Positions 1-9,404 of a DNA stretch of 64,000 nt are shown here, piece by piece (positions within the stretch are counted from its first letter, which is position 1; each line of letters starts with the position of its first letter). The translations under genes and the position numbers were made by a program. The notes beneath the pieces were generated by a model. The model was given only the letters and a program-made list of their open reading frames with translations, did not search any database and had not been told where the DNA came from. The DNA comes from Yponomeuta sedellus (lineage: Eukaryota > Arthropoda > Insecta > Lepidoptera > Yponomeutidae): positions 3,136,623 through 3,200,622 of the forward strand of contig OW203725.1 in NCBI GenBank assembly GCA_934045075.1, given 5' to 3'.

Positions 1-2588
1 CACACGTCTCTTCCTTTTATTTCCTTACATAACTCTTCTAAAAAGTTAGCGCTTTCTTCACATTTAATTATACAAACTTCTTCTACTTTTATCTCTTCAC
101 AAAAACTACTTAACATATTCGCAAATTCGGCTCGCGTAAAGTGCGACATATAATTAAGGTTGATGTATATAGTCATCTCACTCTCTATAAATGTTAAACT
201 TTGGCTTTCTTTGGTAACTTTATTTAAGTTTTTATATTTGTCTATCTCTTTACCTATTATAAACTTTAGCTCCACAGAATCATTCGGTTTTCTTATTATC
301 TCCACTATCCTTGGTTGATCAGGCCTTGGATCGGTAGGTATAATAGGATTCGTTATGTTCCTTGAACTGCTAGTACTACTAGTATCTTCTAGTGGCACTT
401 GTTGCCTTGTTTGAGCTCTTGTCATCACCATGGCTGTTGATACTTTTTCTTGTAATTTTTTAAGTTCATCTGAAGTAATTATTATTCTACTTAGGGCGTC
501 TGCCACTACATTTTGATTTCCTGGAATGTGAATTATTTTATAATCGAACTCGTCTAGCTGTAAACGAAACTTTAAAAGTCTGCTTGACGGGTCTTTCATT
601 CCGAACAAATATATTAAAGGTTTATGGTCTGTCATTATTGTGAAACTTCTACCAAATAAATAGGGACGAAAATACTTAATACTCCAAACAATAGCTAGTA
701 GTTCCTTTTGAATGGTTGGATAGTTTAACTCTGCCTTATTTAGTGGTCTGCTTGTATAGGCGATTGGATGCATATTTTTGTTGCATAAGACGGATCCAAT
801 CGCTATTCCTGACGCGTCACATTGAAGGATAAACTCATTTTCGCTTGAAAAATCAGGGTAATCTAAAATCGGTGGCGACACTAAAGCACTTTGTAGCGTC
901 TTAAATGATTTGTCACACTCGTCACTCCATTCGAATGCTACATGCTTTCTACAAAGTTTATTTAATGGAATTGTAATCTCTGCAAATGACTTAATAAATT
1001 TCCTATAATAGTTACAAAATGCAACGAATCGCCTCACTTCTTCTGAATTTACGGGTTTGGGATAATTTTGTACTATTTTTGTTTTTTCTGGATCGGGTAA
1101 CACTCCTTGCGCTGAAACCATGTGGCCCAAATATAAAAGTTCTTTCTTTAAAAATTCACATTTTTGTGGGTTGACCTTTAGGTTTACTTTCCGTAGTCTC
1201 TCAAATACGTCTATTAAGTTTTTATTATGTGTTTCTAAGTTTCTACCAAATATAATAATGTCATCCATATAAACGAAACACTTCTCGTAGGTTAAGCCTG
1301 ACATTGCAACTGACATTATTCGTGAAAACGCACTGGGACTTATCTTTAGTCCCATGGGCAACCGCTTCATCTGGTATTGTCCCGAGCTTGTAGAGAATGC
1401 AGTAACATTTCTGCTTTCTGGTTTTAATTTGGCTTGATAATATGATTGCTGCAGATCTAAATGAGTAAAATATGTAGCTCCTGACAACGAATCTAATATT
1501 TCCGCAATGTTAGGAAGGGGGAATTTGTCGTTCTCTATAACTTGATTAATTTTTCTATAATCTACTACTAATCTCCACTTTTTATCACTATCTTTACTTG
1601 CTTTTTTCGGTACTAAAAGAATTGGACTATTCCACTCGCTATTTGTAGGTTCTATTATCTGATTGTCTAACATTTGGTCTATCTGTTTTTGAATTTCTGG
1701 CTTTAATGACTCAGGTAGCCTGTACGGTTTTACGTAAATAGGTTGTGTATTTCGTCTTACATTAATGGACTGTTGCATAATATTGGTCGTTGTTAAGGTG
1801 TCTCCATTACAATAAAAAACATCTGCATATTTAGCACAAATTTGTTCAAGCGCCTTTTGTTCATCTACATGAAGATAACTTAAATTTAAAGTCTGTAGCA
1901 ATTGCTTGACTCTATTAACATCTGACGAAGTTGTAGCAAAATAACATATCTCGTAATCTTGTAATGATTCTAATTCTAGTTCAAACATTGGAAATCGAAT
2001 GTTTACATCACTAGTATTTAATATTTTTATTGGTATCCTACCGTTTTGTGGTTTTACAATCTCTCCTGCCAAAAATAAATTTTCATTTAATTGTTTGGCA
2101 CATATAACATAGTCTTTATCCGGATCAAAATCAGACTTTAAATTAATCATGTGAATTGATTCACATCTTAACGGAATATCCAAATTAAATTCGCTTCTGT
2201 TTCTATGTATTTTTATAAAGCAATCTGTACTTCCGCTTTGCAGTGTCAGTTGATTCATAGTGAGGTTTATGTTTGCACTATAAAATCTAAGAAAATCTAG
2301 GCCTATGAGTCCATCCTCTTCACAAGGCATATCATCCAATATGAAAAACTTATGGCGGACAGTCAGTCCATTTGGAAATAACAGTGTAATAAAAGCATAG
2401 CCCTTTGTATGTATCTTACCACCTATACCTCTTATGACTGTATTATCTTTGTAGAGGGGGGTATCAATTGGTAATTTATGCCTATTAAAAACCGATAATG
2501 TAGCACCCGTGTCTACTAAAAATGTACATTCTTGATCACCAACGCTGAATTTGACGTAATCTAAACCTTGACAAGTAAGAATTTTATG
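1..2588 (-). CDS. pol: Ty3/gypsy retrotransposon Pol (protease, reverse transcriptase, RNase H), left-truncated by window
   Basis: I read this minus-strand frame line by line and it has no stop from about 2590 to the window edge (about 862 codons). Aspartic protease comes first, with LVDTGATLSVF near 2500. The reverse transcriptase follows, with polymerase motif A as THLDLQQSY near 1450 and the catalytic motif FVYMDDIIIFG (YMDD at 1260-1271). RNase H follows with the acidic residues in DASG, QKELLAI, TDHKP and VADALSR between about 850 and 500. A linker after RNase H begins the approach to the integrase, which must lie left of base 1. The order PR-RT-RH is that of Ty3/gypsy (Metaviridae). The protein copies the element RNA into DNA in cytoplasmic particles. 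The frame is +1 relative to the gag remnant that precedes it, as I count it. The intact frame implies a young copy. I cannot see whether an env-like ORF follows. Confidence 0.93.
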
Positions 2589-2889
2589 CTCGAAAAAACT
2601 GTACACTGGAATTTTCTTGTGATGGGGCAGGGGTAGGGGTAATATCCTGCTGTGTGTTAGCTGTAAACATTACCTGACGACCACCCCGAGACCTTTGATA
2701 ACCTCTGAAATTCCCTCGATAGCGACCTCTACCTCGGTTAACATTATTGTAGGGTCTCCGATTATTATCACCTCGCCACGACACGCTCACTCCATCATAA
2801 CCACCTCGGTAGACACCTTCACTATCCCGGCCACGACTATAGCCTCTACCGCCGGATGGTACACGCGAACCCCACCGCCCACTCCAAGT
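2584..2889 (-). pseudogene. gag: C-terminal remnant of the gypsy-element Gag, RGG-rich
   Basis: Open minus-strand frame of 101 codons between a TAA at 2890-2892 and a TAA at 2584-2586; the first ATG is at 2790. It is rich in Arg, Gly and Asn (repeated RGR, RGG and GGY motifs) and has no CCHC zinc knuckle. That composition fits the nucleic-acid-binding tail of some insect gypsy Gags. It ends over a run of six T residues, where the pol frame is already open. A normal Gag of this group has several hundred residues, and here only about 185 bases separate this frame from the primer binding site. Most of gag is therefore deleted or scrambled, and this copy should be unable to make particles by itself. 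Confidence 0.72.
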
Positions 2890-3074
2890 TTAGACTAGTA
2901 TATTCATAGACCGCTCCATTCTTCGGATCCAGCTCCAGCTTAGTTCAAGTAGTAGAAAATGCTCGTATATTTGATTTTTAACTAATTATTTTCCGCCATT
3001 GGCCCGCCGCCGTGCGCTCGTTAAAAAAAACACGCTTGTTTCTGGTGACCCGCGCGTTCCTTGGAGGCCACGTA
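2890..3074 (-). other. Gypsy-element leader with possible start of the deleted gag
   Basis: Sequence between the primer binding site and the gag remnant. On the minus strand an ATG near 2920 opens a 9-codon frame that stops at the TAA at 2890-2892. It may be the original Gag start left next to a deletion junction. Nothing else is recognisable. Confidence 0.4.
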
Positions 3075-3088
3075 TGGCAGGGTCGCCA
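3075..3088 (-). promoter_or_regulatory. tRNA primer binding site of the gypsy element
   Basis: Minus strand reads TGGCGACCCTGCCA immediately inside the LTR. TGG pairs with the universal CCA of a tRNA 3' end, and TGGCGACC is a primer-site form known from several insect gypsy elements, usually assigned to tRNA-Arg. Its position directly next to the LTR end TGTAGTGTG at 3089 supports the call. Confidence 0.8.
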
Positions 3089-3137
3089 TGTAGTGTGAGG
3101 CGTTCTTGAGTCAAACAACGTAGTATAGTTTCAAAGG

Positions 3138-3143
3138 TTTATT
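3138..3143 (-). terminator. Polyadenylation signal AATAAA in the LTR
   Basis: Minus strand AATAAA about 50 bp before the inner LTR end, where R/U5 would be expected. Confidence 0.5.
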
Positions 3144-3250
3144 GATGACTGGCGTTCGGAAATCTACCTTACATACAGTACAGTTTCCTGTTGGCACCTT
3201 TTGGTTACGGAAACGTAAAACTAGTTAAAATACCTACCGGAATACAGGGG

Positions 3251-3260
3251 TAAATTTATA
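3251..3260 (-). promoter_or_regulatory. TATA-like box in the LTR
   Basis: Minus strand TATAAATTTA inside the LTR, about 110 bp upstream of the AATAAA signal. This is the layout of a U3-R boundary. Many insect gypsy LTRs use initiator elements instead, so the role is inferred. Confidence 0.45.
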
Positions 3261-3465
3261 CAATGTAACTACACCTTTGGTTACGGAATCTGGTTAAAAT
3301 ACCGTTCACACAGCAATGGGAGCACAGAAGTACGTACGCAAAATGTTATGGTACGCCGAATGTGAGCGGGACAATAATAGGACGTTACATAGCGAAGAAT
3401 TAGCATTATTAATGTGTTGATGTAGCGATGTTAATTACTCGGTTCCACCATTGTTTCGTCTAACA

Positions 3466-3937
3466 TGTTAATACGGGGCACGCTGTTCACTTTGTATCAG
3501 TTTGAGGTACCTCAAACGTAAACAAAATTTGTTTTGTTTACTTGAAATATGATTAATATTAAAATCGAAAAACTGATTCTTAAATAACCCTATTTTAGTA
3601 TATAAATATAACTACATAAAATGCCAGCCAGATAATGTCGTTCTTTATTTAGTGACCACTCAGACGCTCCAGTGCCTAATGAATTCGGTTTTATACAGTG
3701 GTCTTGTTCTGAAATTTCAAGTTATATTGACTTAAGTTACTTTCACTATTTCGTACGCTGACTAAATGTCTATGGTCGTTTGAACGTCAAATTTGTGTGA
3801 AGTATTAAAAATTAGAAACAAAGCAAGATCATAATCCTTACCTAATCAGGCTGCGGTTATAATGTCTTACGCTTGCAGCCAGAATTAAGTTTTCCTACAA
3901 TTAAAAAAAAACAACAAGATAATGTTTCAAGGCACCA
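3466..3937. other. No recognisable feature
   Basis: AT-rich sequence between the LTR and the first SINE fragment. I see no coding frame, repeat head or hairpin apart from a short A/T-rich inverted repeat near 3520-3545. Confidence 0.5.
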
Positions 3938-3978
3938 CCGTGGCCTAGTGGAACCGAGTGATTGGAATTAATCACTTG
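3938..3978 (+). mobile_element. 5S-SINE head fragment
   Basis: First about 40 bases of the 5S-SINE (CCGTGGCCTAGTGGAACCGA onward, including the GTGATTGGAATTAATCAC palindrome). It is cut off before the 5S-like core. It faces the minus-strand copy at 4091-4432 across a MITE-H arm, so the three may be products of one rearrangement. Confidence 0.7.
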
Positions 3979-3982
3979 GGGA

Positions 3983-4086
3983 TTAGCGATACTCATACGT
4001 AGTTATATATTAAACGGGTCCAATAGCGATTATTTATTAGGTAAAACGTAATTACCTTATTTCACGACGTTTCGGCAGCGTTACGA
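3983..4086 (+). mobile_element. MITE-H single arm
   Basis: This stretch (GATACTCATACGTAGTTATA .. GACGTTTCGGCAGCGTTAC) is the reverse complement of 32220-32355 with scattered changes, including a 14-base deletion. Only one arm is present; the partner arm seems lost at the junction with the 5S-SINE that starts at 4091. Confidence 0.65.
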
Positions 4087-4090
4087 TCGC

Positions 4091-4432
4091 TGTCTCCACT
4101 GCTGGGGCACGAGTCTCTTCCTGCATCGCAGGCAGGTTAGCCCATACTCCACCACGGGCGCCAAGTCCGCGTTGGTGGAGGATTGTAAGACAGTGGCGGG
4201 CCTTACTGTCAGAAGTTATCAAGCCGCCCATATTGCCTCTGACATGGCTTAACGACTGCCATTGTATGACAGCCGGCACAAACGGCTTAACGTACCTTGC
4301 GAAGCACGGAAGCGCTCGGAAAAATGCCACTAGCGGTAGTCACGGGACGCTCACCCATCCCGTACCTGACCGCGCATGTTGTTCCTTAACCAAGTGATTG
4401 ATTCCAATCACTCGATTTGCGCCACGAGCGCT
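4091..4432 (-). mobile_element. 5S-SINE, near full length
   Basis: Read on the minus strand, the head starts at the GCGCTCGTGGC block (4432) and passes through the 5S-like core with the ATGGGTGAGCG box. It ends at GCCCCAGCAGTGGAGACAG (4091). The middle matches all other copies in this window. The last bases of the usual tail (ACAAGGGTTGATAACG) are missing. The 92-codon open frame inside is a by-product of the conserved sequence, not a gene. Confidence 0.85.
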
Positions 4433-4994
4433 TTGTCAACTTAATATTTATAATTGATAGTTTGTAATTGTGTGCTTCTACTTGTATTGTTATTGTTCTT
4501 TTATTATTCAGTATTGTTAGTGTTTTGTTCTTTGGTGTTATATTAACTTTTGAATTAGGGACTCCCTGTAATGATAGTAAAGTTTGTTGAAATAAATAAA
4601 AAAAAAAACTTTATCAACTTATACATAAAGTTGACGAAGCGCTCGTGGCCCTTGAACCGTGGCCGTGAACTTCGCTTTGGTACAGACTATACTTTGGCAC
4701 GTCTACACACATATTTGCACGAATTATTAAAGAGGCGAGATGTGAAATTTTCACATTAGCGCGGTTTGAAAGGACACCTGAGACGGGGCGACTCGTGCAT
4801 TAATGTTAAGCATTATGTGTCATAGGACGTGCCGTTACTCTTAATTAGACGAGGTACAAGTAATTAAAATATGGGATAAGTGCATCTGTCGCGTTTTATT
4901 ACATTTATGTACATACGTAATGGCTTAATTGGCTCAGGGCATTGTTTGCGTAAAATTTTGATAAAATTACGTTTTACTCATATTGATCGTAACT
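4433..4994. other. Mostly unassigned; one short 5S-SINE head scrap
   Basis: AT-rich. At about 4636-4662 there is GAAGCGCTCGTGGCCCTTGA, the extreme 5' end of the 5S-SINE in plus orientation, followed by unrelated sequence. I recognise nothing else. Confidence 0.5.
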
Positions 4995-5115
4995 AACGTT
5001 AAGCCGTTGGTGTTGGCTGTCATATAATGGCAGTCGTTAAGCCATGTCAGAGGCCTTAAGGGCGGCTTGATAACTTCTAACTGTCTTACAATCCTCCACC
5101 AACCCGGACTTGGCT
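4995..5115 (+). mobile_element. 5S-SINE middle fragment
   Basis: Body of the 5S-SINE from AAGCCGTTGGTGTTGGCTGT to CAACCCGGACTTGGCT, without the 5S head and without the 3' end. It runs directly into a T-element at 5119, so the junction is chimeric. Confidence 0.8.
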
Positions 5116-5118
5116 GCA

Positions 5119-5210
5119 TTAGGAAAGAGCGCTGGCACGGAAAGCCAGAGGTCGCGGGTTTGAATCCCGGCATGGGTGGAGTTTTTAGCCTCTAAATAGG
5201 TTTTTAAGTC
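5119..5210 (+). mobile_element. T-element, 5'-truncated
   Basis: Starts inside the tRNA-like block (AGAGCGCTGGCACGG), keeps the B box (GGGTTTGAATCCC) and ends in the family 3' sequence AGCCTCTAAATAGGTTTTTA. The A box is missing. Confidence 0.8.
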
Positions 5211-5228
5211 ACACATGTAAAGTATCAT

Positions 5229-5352
5229 CGTCGTCAGGCTATACTAGTCCACTGCTGGACATAGCCCTCCCCTTAAGAGCGCCACGTTGTGCTATCATAG
5301 GGGGTAATGCCTATAATCCCCATGCTGGGCATGCGGGTTGGGGATCGCATGT
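5229..5352 (-). mobile_element. LINE-F 3' end fragment
   Basis: Reverse complement of the ends at 5965-6216 and 39290-39535: AGTCCACTGCTGGACATAGC and then the block with CCCATGCTGGGCATGCGG. The family end (ATAGCCTGA..) is at the low-coordinate side, so the insert is on the minus strand. It is non-coding. Confidence 0.75.
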
Positions 5353-5402
5353 AAAGTAGACGAAAACTAATCAAAATCTTTTTATATAAAACAAAATAAT
5401 TA

Positions 5403-5720
5403 TGCGGTGATAGACCAGTGGGTAGAACCATGGACTCGAAAAAGACCCAGGTTCGACTCCCGGTGTGGGCATGTACCAATGACTTTTTTTTCTAAGTTAT
5501 GTTGTGAAGTTATAGTAGCAATACCAAACGTTAACTGTGAAGGCAAACATCGTGAGGAAACCTGAGTGTCTGGGCTGTTCAAATAAGTCAGCGCTTGAAA
5601 TTGCCAATCCGCGGTGGGCACGCATGGTAAGTAAGCCCGTACTCTCCTCTGAGAGAAAGCCTGTCCCCTACAGTGGGACGTTTATTGGCTACATTAAAAA
5701 TAAATAAAAATAAATAAAAT
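5403..5720 (+). mobile_element. SINE-E with the 'GTGGGCACGC' tail
   Basis: tRNA-derived head with A-box-like GTGGGTAGAACC and B box GGTTCGACTCC, then the SINE-E body (GTACCAATGACTT .. AACGTTAACTGTGAAGG .. CCTGAGTGTC). The tail contains CGGTGGGCACGC and CCTGTCCCCTACAGTGGGAC and ends in an A/T-rich run. The head would supply an internal RNA polymerase III promoter. It is non-coding. Confidence 0.8.
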
Positions 5721-5964
5721 GTTGGGTTTATTCGAATACGTTTATTCGAACTCGAGAACAGCTAAACCGATATTCATTATTTTGTGTATTTGTCTACGTC
5801 CCGAAAAGCAGAATAACCATTAAAATATGAAAAAAAAATCGTAAAAAAATATTTTTCTGTAGGCGTAGCGGACGAGGTCACGGGCAAAACCTAACCATCG
5901 TATCTAATGCAACATGTATATGTCACAACCATTTACTTTTATCCAATATTAACGCTATTGCTGT

Positions 5965-6216
5965 GTGGTGTCGGCCTAGAGAATAGCACCAACCCAAATT
6001 CTTCCCGCGGATGTCGTAAAAGGCGACTAAGGGACACAAACCGGGGGGTGGGCAGCAGCGCCCCCTGCAGTACAATTCCACCGAACCGCGATCCCAAACC
6101 CGCATGCCCAGCGTGGGGATTATGGGCATTACCCCCCAATGATGACAAAACCTTGCGCTGTGGCGTTCATTATAGGAGGGCTATGTCCAGCACTGGACTA
6201 ATATAGCCTGAAGAAG
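5965..6216 (+). mobile_element. LINE-F 3' end
   Basis: About 250 bp beginning near CACCAACCCAAATTCTTCCC and ending TGGACTAATATAGCCTGAAG followed by AAGAA. It is nearly identical to 39290-39535, which fixes its limits. The style of the end (a short GAAGAAG tail) is that of RTE-like LINE 3' regions in Lepidoptera; this classification is inference. The open frames on both strands are shadows. Confidence 0.75.
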
Positions 6217-6602
6217 AATATTAACGCAAAAACACATAGTACGTTCCCTTCTTTGCCTATTCATCAAAATAAATTGCCAATTAGCCGAAAAGTCACTTAA
6301 GAGCACACACCAGTAGGTCTCACCGCGCCTTAACTCGGAAAAAAGTAATCCTGCGTGCCCCAACACATCTCTCTTGGCCAACAGGCAATTTTGCCCCACG
6401 CCATCCAAAGTGCTAGGAAAAATAATTCACTTCTTCACAGCCCGGCCTCTCATTTAAAAGGCTAGCCAATGGAGGGCACACTTTGCCCATCCACACGTTG
6501 GCTTATATTTTTGGGTCAATATTTGCTGCAAATCAATAATTTTATGGTCGTGTTACCCACATAATTATAAGTCAGCGATGACCGGCTTTATTTTTATTGT
6601 TG
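6217..6602. other. No recognisable feature
   Basis: I see no repeat member, coding signature or hairpin in this stretch. Confidence 0.4.
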
Positions 6603-6762
6603 ACTAGCTGTGCCCCGCGGTGTTACCCGCGTTTATCGATTTTTCATGGGAATAGGATATTTTCCCGCAGTTAAACGTGTAATAATCTATCTAACATCTA
6701 ATGTGTATTAATCCAGGAATGATATGTTAATCCAGGGTGTCAACTAACTCCATACCCAACTT
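6603..6762 (+). mobile_element. Left part of a 'TAGCTGTGCCCCGCG' repeat
   Basis: ACTAGCTGTGCCCCGCGGTG is the start of a dispersed insect repeat whose other end (CAGCCGTTTAGACGTG .. TTAGTGTGAT) lies at 7155-7245. The two parts are separated by the hairpin element at 6763-7139. The class of this repeat is uncertain (possibly Helitron-like or LINE-derived). Confidence 0.5.
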
Positions 6763-7139
6763 TAAACTTTCGCGACTTAAACACATATAATATTTTCGGG
6801 GCTAAATCGCGTAGTAATTTATTGCTATTTTACCTCGACGTTTCGACGACGTTACAGTGGTTTCAAACTGTCGCTAACGTGGAATCCGGTCATCAAGAAG
6901 TGTTCGAGTGGAAAAAAGTCGCATGGCTTATCGTCCGACATTGTCAGTGTAGTGAGTCGCAACCCTAATAGTGCTTTGTGATGGTTGATTGAGGGTAGTC
7001 TGAAACCTTACCAGCCGAAGATGTGAACGGATGCTATTCATTAGTCTTCTCGTGACCACGATGACTGTAACGTCGTCGAAACGTCGAGGTAAAATAGCAA
7101 TAAATTACTACGCGATTAAGCCCCGAAAATATTCTATGT
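6763..7139. mobile_element. MITE-H-like hairpin element with 15-bp flanking direct repeats
   Basis: The arms are near-perfect inverted repeats of about 75 bp: AATATTTTCGGGGCTAAATC .. CGACGTTTCGACGACGTTAC at the left, and its reverse complement ending GCCCCGAAAATATT at 7133. The exact 15-mer CTCCATACCCAACTT occurs on both sides (6748-6762 and 7140-7154) and looks like a target duplication. The inner 200 bp has no coding capacity. Confidence 0.8.
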
Positions 7140-7245
7140 CTCCATACCCAACTTAATAAAAACGCTTCAGCCGTTTAGACGTGATGAAGTAACAAATATA
7201 CACACTCACAAAGTTTCGCCTTTGTGATGTGATTAGTGTGATATA
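7140..7245 (+). mobile_element. Right part of the 'TAGCTGTGCCCCGCG' repeat
   Basis: Continues the repeat interrupted at 6762: CTTCAGCCGTTTAGACGTGA .. TTTCGCCTTTGTGATG .. TTAGTGTGAT. Confidence 0.5.
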
Positions 7246-7369
7246 ATAATATAGTGTGATTACCATACCATCTTGAACTTCCATCGTTAGAACGGCATGG
7301 AATATTGTGGCTACATTTCATATGCGGCCTATGTACGTCCCATTGTAGGGCACAAACCTTCTTACTGAG

Positions 7370-7452
7370 ATAGATTACGGGCTTAATCACCACGCGTGCC
7401 CACCGCAGATTGGTGATTACAAGCATCGAGGTATGTAAACACTTCAGGTACA
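7370..7452 (-). mobile_element. SINE-E tail fragment
   Basis: Reverse complement of the SINE-E tail: CGGGCTTAATCACCACGCGT then GCCCACCGCAGATTGG. The head is missing. Confidence 0.6.
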
Positions 7453-7514
7453 TTTTATTTCATCTTTAATTACACGAACGAACCTCACCAAAGAGGGGTC
7501 TGCTGTAAAAAAAA

Positions 7515-7712
7515 CAAAAAATAACATTTACATCCTGGCACATACATTGCTTCTGACCACACACCAAAATACCCTGTGTCGTGGGTACCAGAAACAGGGA
7601 CATTACAAATATGTAAATATCCAAGACCTGATTTTTTTTTGTCCCCAGCCGGGGATCGAATCCAGGACCTATTGCATAATAGACAGATGTGTTGCCGCAG
7701 CGCCGTCGTCGA
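7515..7712 (-). mobile_element. tRNA-derived SINE related to SINE-D, second subfamily
   Basis: On the minus strand the head reads GACGACGGCGCTGCGGCAAC with B box GGATTCGATCCCC. The body is CAGGTCTTGGATATTTACAT and then GGTACCCACGACACAGGGTA. It shares its body with the copy at 26311-26530. Confidence 0.72.
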
Positions 7713-7722
7713 AACATTTTAC

Positions 7723-8269
7723 CTAATCAGTGTAAGCGTTCTATAAAATATGTTGATTATAGCCTATCGTGTGGACGCTACGCAAAGCCAGCCCTCGGAG
7801 CAATGTTCAACAAATGAGGGTAGTCGAAATAACTAAGCGTCGCGGTCTCCTCAACGCCAAGGTACCATCAGTCTTAGTTCGACCGCGGGAGCGAGCGGTC
7901 GAGTGCGCCTCCTTGAAATTAAAAATTAAGCGGTAGCAGGTTAGGACGGCGGATTTATTGGGGTTCCACTGTTGGTTTATTGAATGCCGCCGTGTTATTA
8001 GTCGGGTTGGAAAGATGCGTAGACCAATATGTGGATGTTTACGTTGAACTTAAAATACAAAAAAGCGGGTGGGGCTCTATCGGGTTAGTCAGATGTTGGT
8101 TTTACGTGAAGCGTCTGTAAGTAAGCGTTAAGTTGTAGGTCAATCAGCGCGATCTTGTACGGGGCACTGGCGCCATCTAGCGGCACAAATCAAGAACATC
8201 CGAGTAACGGCTGCTCTTTTCTTTTCTACGATCTATAAATTAATAGCATACGACATGCAGCTATAGACT
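7723..8269. other. No recognisable feature
   Basis: A GC-richer island for this window (CGACCGCGGGAGCGAGCGGT near 7885) with no coding frame of note. GGCGCCATCTAGCGG near 8170 is a common short motif and I draw nothing from it. Confidence 0.4.
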
Positions 8270-8480
8270 TACAATCTGTCAGCTTTTAGAATATACCTCG
8301 GCTACTACTCGAATATACTATTGGATAGAATTGGATATATTCGTGTAATAGAAATATCGAAGCTAATATGACACTTAACTTTTCAAAATAGTGAAGAAAA
8401 GTTTTATACAGAGCAGGAAGTAGTATTACACTCGTGTGCTTTCGGCGAAAACCGAAGCCTACTCTAAAACCCGAGGTATA
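8270..8480 (+). mobile_element. MITE-G, left part
   Basis: Starts with the MITE-G terminal repeat (CTGTCAGCTTTTAGAATATA then CCTCGG) and runs to CCCGAGGTATA, where the right terminal repeat is interrupted. The family is defined by the complete copy at 45465-45690. Confidence 0.8.
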
Positions 8481-8491
8481 GCGCATCAGGC

Positions 8492-8680
8492 ATGTTTGCG
8501 GATGCACAGGTGAATGGTTTTTATGCCGTGCTCCGCAACCGGTCCGCCGCAGCGCTCTGCAGGCTCCGCGCCAGCCCCAATAGCATTCTGACTATGATAG
8601 CAGACAGGGTAGATAGCCGATACACCGAAATGTGGGCCGAGAGACACAGAAGTCTCTGTACAGTTACGTACCAAAAATAA
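8492..8680 (+). pseudogene. C-terminal end of a jockey/R1-like LINE ORF
   Basis: 62 codons with the block RNRSAAALCRLRASPNSILT then MIADRVDSRYTEMWAERHR, ending at TAA. Blocks such as 'RLRASPNSIL..IADR' are typical of the extreme C-terminus of insect LINE polyproteins of the jockey/R1 kind; that assignment is from memory. There is no catalytic domain, because the insertion is 5'-truncated, as expected from target-primed reverse transcription that stopped early. Confidence 0.6.
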
Positions 8681-8771
8681 TTGAAAATAATAATAAAAAA
8701 AATAAGTACATAATTGATTGATTGATTTGAATTGATTAGAATTTGTTATTATTGTTACTAATATAGTCTTA

Positions 8772-8836
8772 AGTCACTATTGTTACTAACATAATATGGG
8801 TTAAGTACCCATATTATGTTAGTAACAATAGTGACT
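8772..8836. repeat. Perfect hairpin in the LINE 3' UTR
   Basis: Two 30-base arms (AGTCACTATTGTTACTAACA onward) and a 5-base loop TAAGT. It lies between the ORF stop and the AATAAAG near the tail, so the RNA would carry a long stable stem just before its 3' end. Confidence 0.9.
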
Positions 8837-8889
8837 GACTGAAGTGAATGCCTGAAATAAAGAATTTTTATTTATTTATTTATTTATTT

Positions 8890-8915
8890 TATATTCTAAA
8901 CGCTAACAGACTGTA
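8890..8915 (+). mobile_element. MITE-G, right end
   Basis: TATATTCTAAACGCTAACAG then ACTGTA completes the terminal repeat interrupted at 8480. Confidence 0.78.
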
Positions 8916-9404
8916 AAGCCCTCACTAAGGCGACAACTTTTCGATGCGTGCGGTTTCAACAAGAAACCGCCTACTACCGAACTATGGACCTAGCAGACAG
9001 AGGTTTAATACTTACTTGTTGGGTTTTTGCAACTTTTGCTGTAACGTCACAGGACAGGATATCTTTTTTTGTATATTTTGCATATTTGTATTCCGAATTG
9101 ACGGACGCCTCACGTGAGAAACTGTGTGAACGTCAGTTTACAAGAACCGACCATAACATCAATAGGAAAAATAATCTTTTCATTTTTATTCTTACTCAGA
9201 AGTATAGGTGGGAGTGGCGTAGGAAGCATAGAACAAAGATGTAGATAGCCTTATTATTATTATTTTATTTTTGTTTTGGAAAACTTAAAAAGGAAATATT
9301 ATTTAATTATTATTTACTAATCTGGTTGCTTACGTACCTACCCACAGATACCGTTTTCCATAATCGGAAAAATAACAGCGAAAATGCCTCATCTTCACTC
9401 AGAC
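8916..9404. other. No recognisable feature
   Basis: A 98-codon ATG frame at 8948-9244 has no motif I recognise, no family resemblance and ordinary AT-rich composition. I do not call it a gene. Confidence 0.4.

Larger units (their letters stand above)
3089..3465 (-). repeat. 5' LTR of the gypsy element (outer end tentative)
   Basis: On the minus strand the repeat would begin TGTTAGACG at 3465 and end CACACTACA at 3089, giving the expected TG..CA ends and about 377 bp. The inner end is fixed by the primer binding site. The outer end is my best guess, because the partner LTR lies outside the window and I cannot compare them. It holds a TATA-like box and a polyadenylation signal in the right order for minus-strand transcription. 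Confidence 0.62.
8481..8889 (+). mobile_element. 5'-truncated LINE 3' end inserted in MITE-G
   Basis: Carries the last 62 codons of a LINE ORF plus its 3' UTR, and ends in AATAAAG followed by a run of TTTA units. The host MITE is duplicated as TATA at 8477-8480 and 8890-8893. The UTR contains a perfect hairpin at 8772-8836. Confidence 0.78.

Noticed and set aside
8948..9244. 98-codon ORF as a possible host gene
   Set aside because: No motif, signal peptide or relative. Length is not remarkable for AT-rich non-coding sequence.
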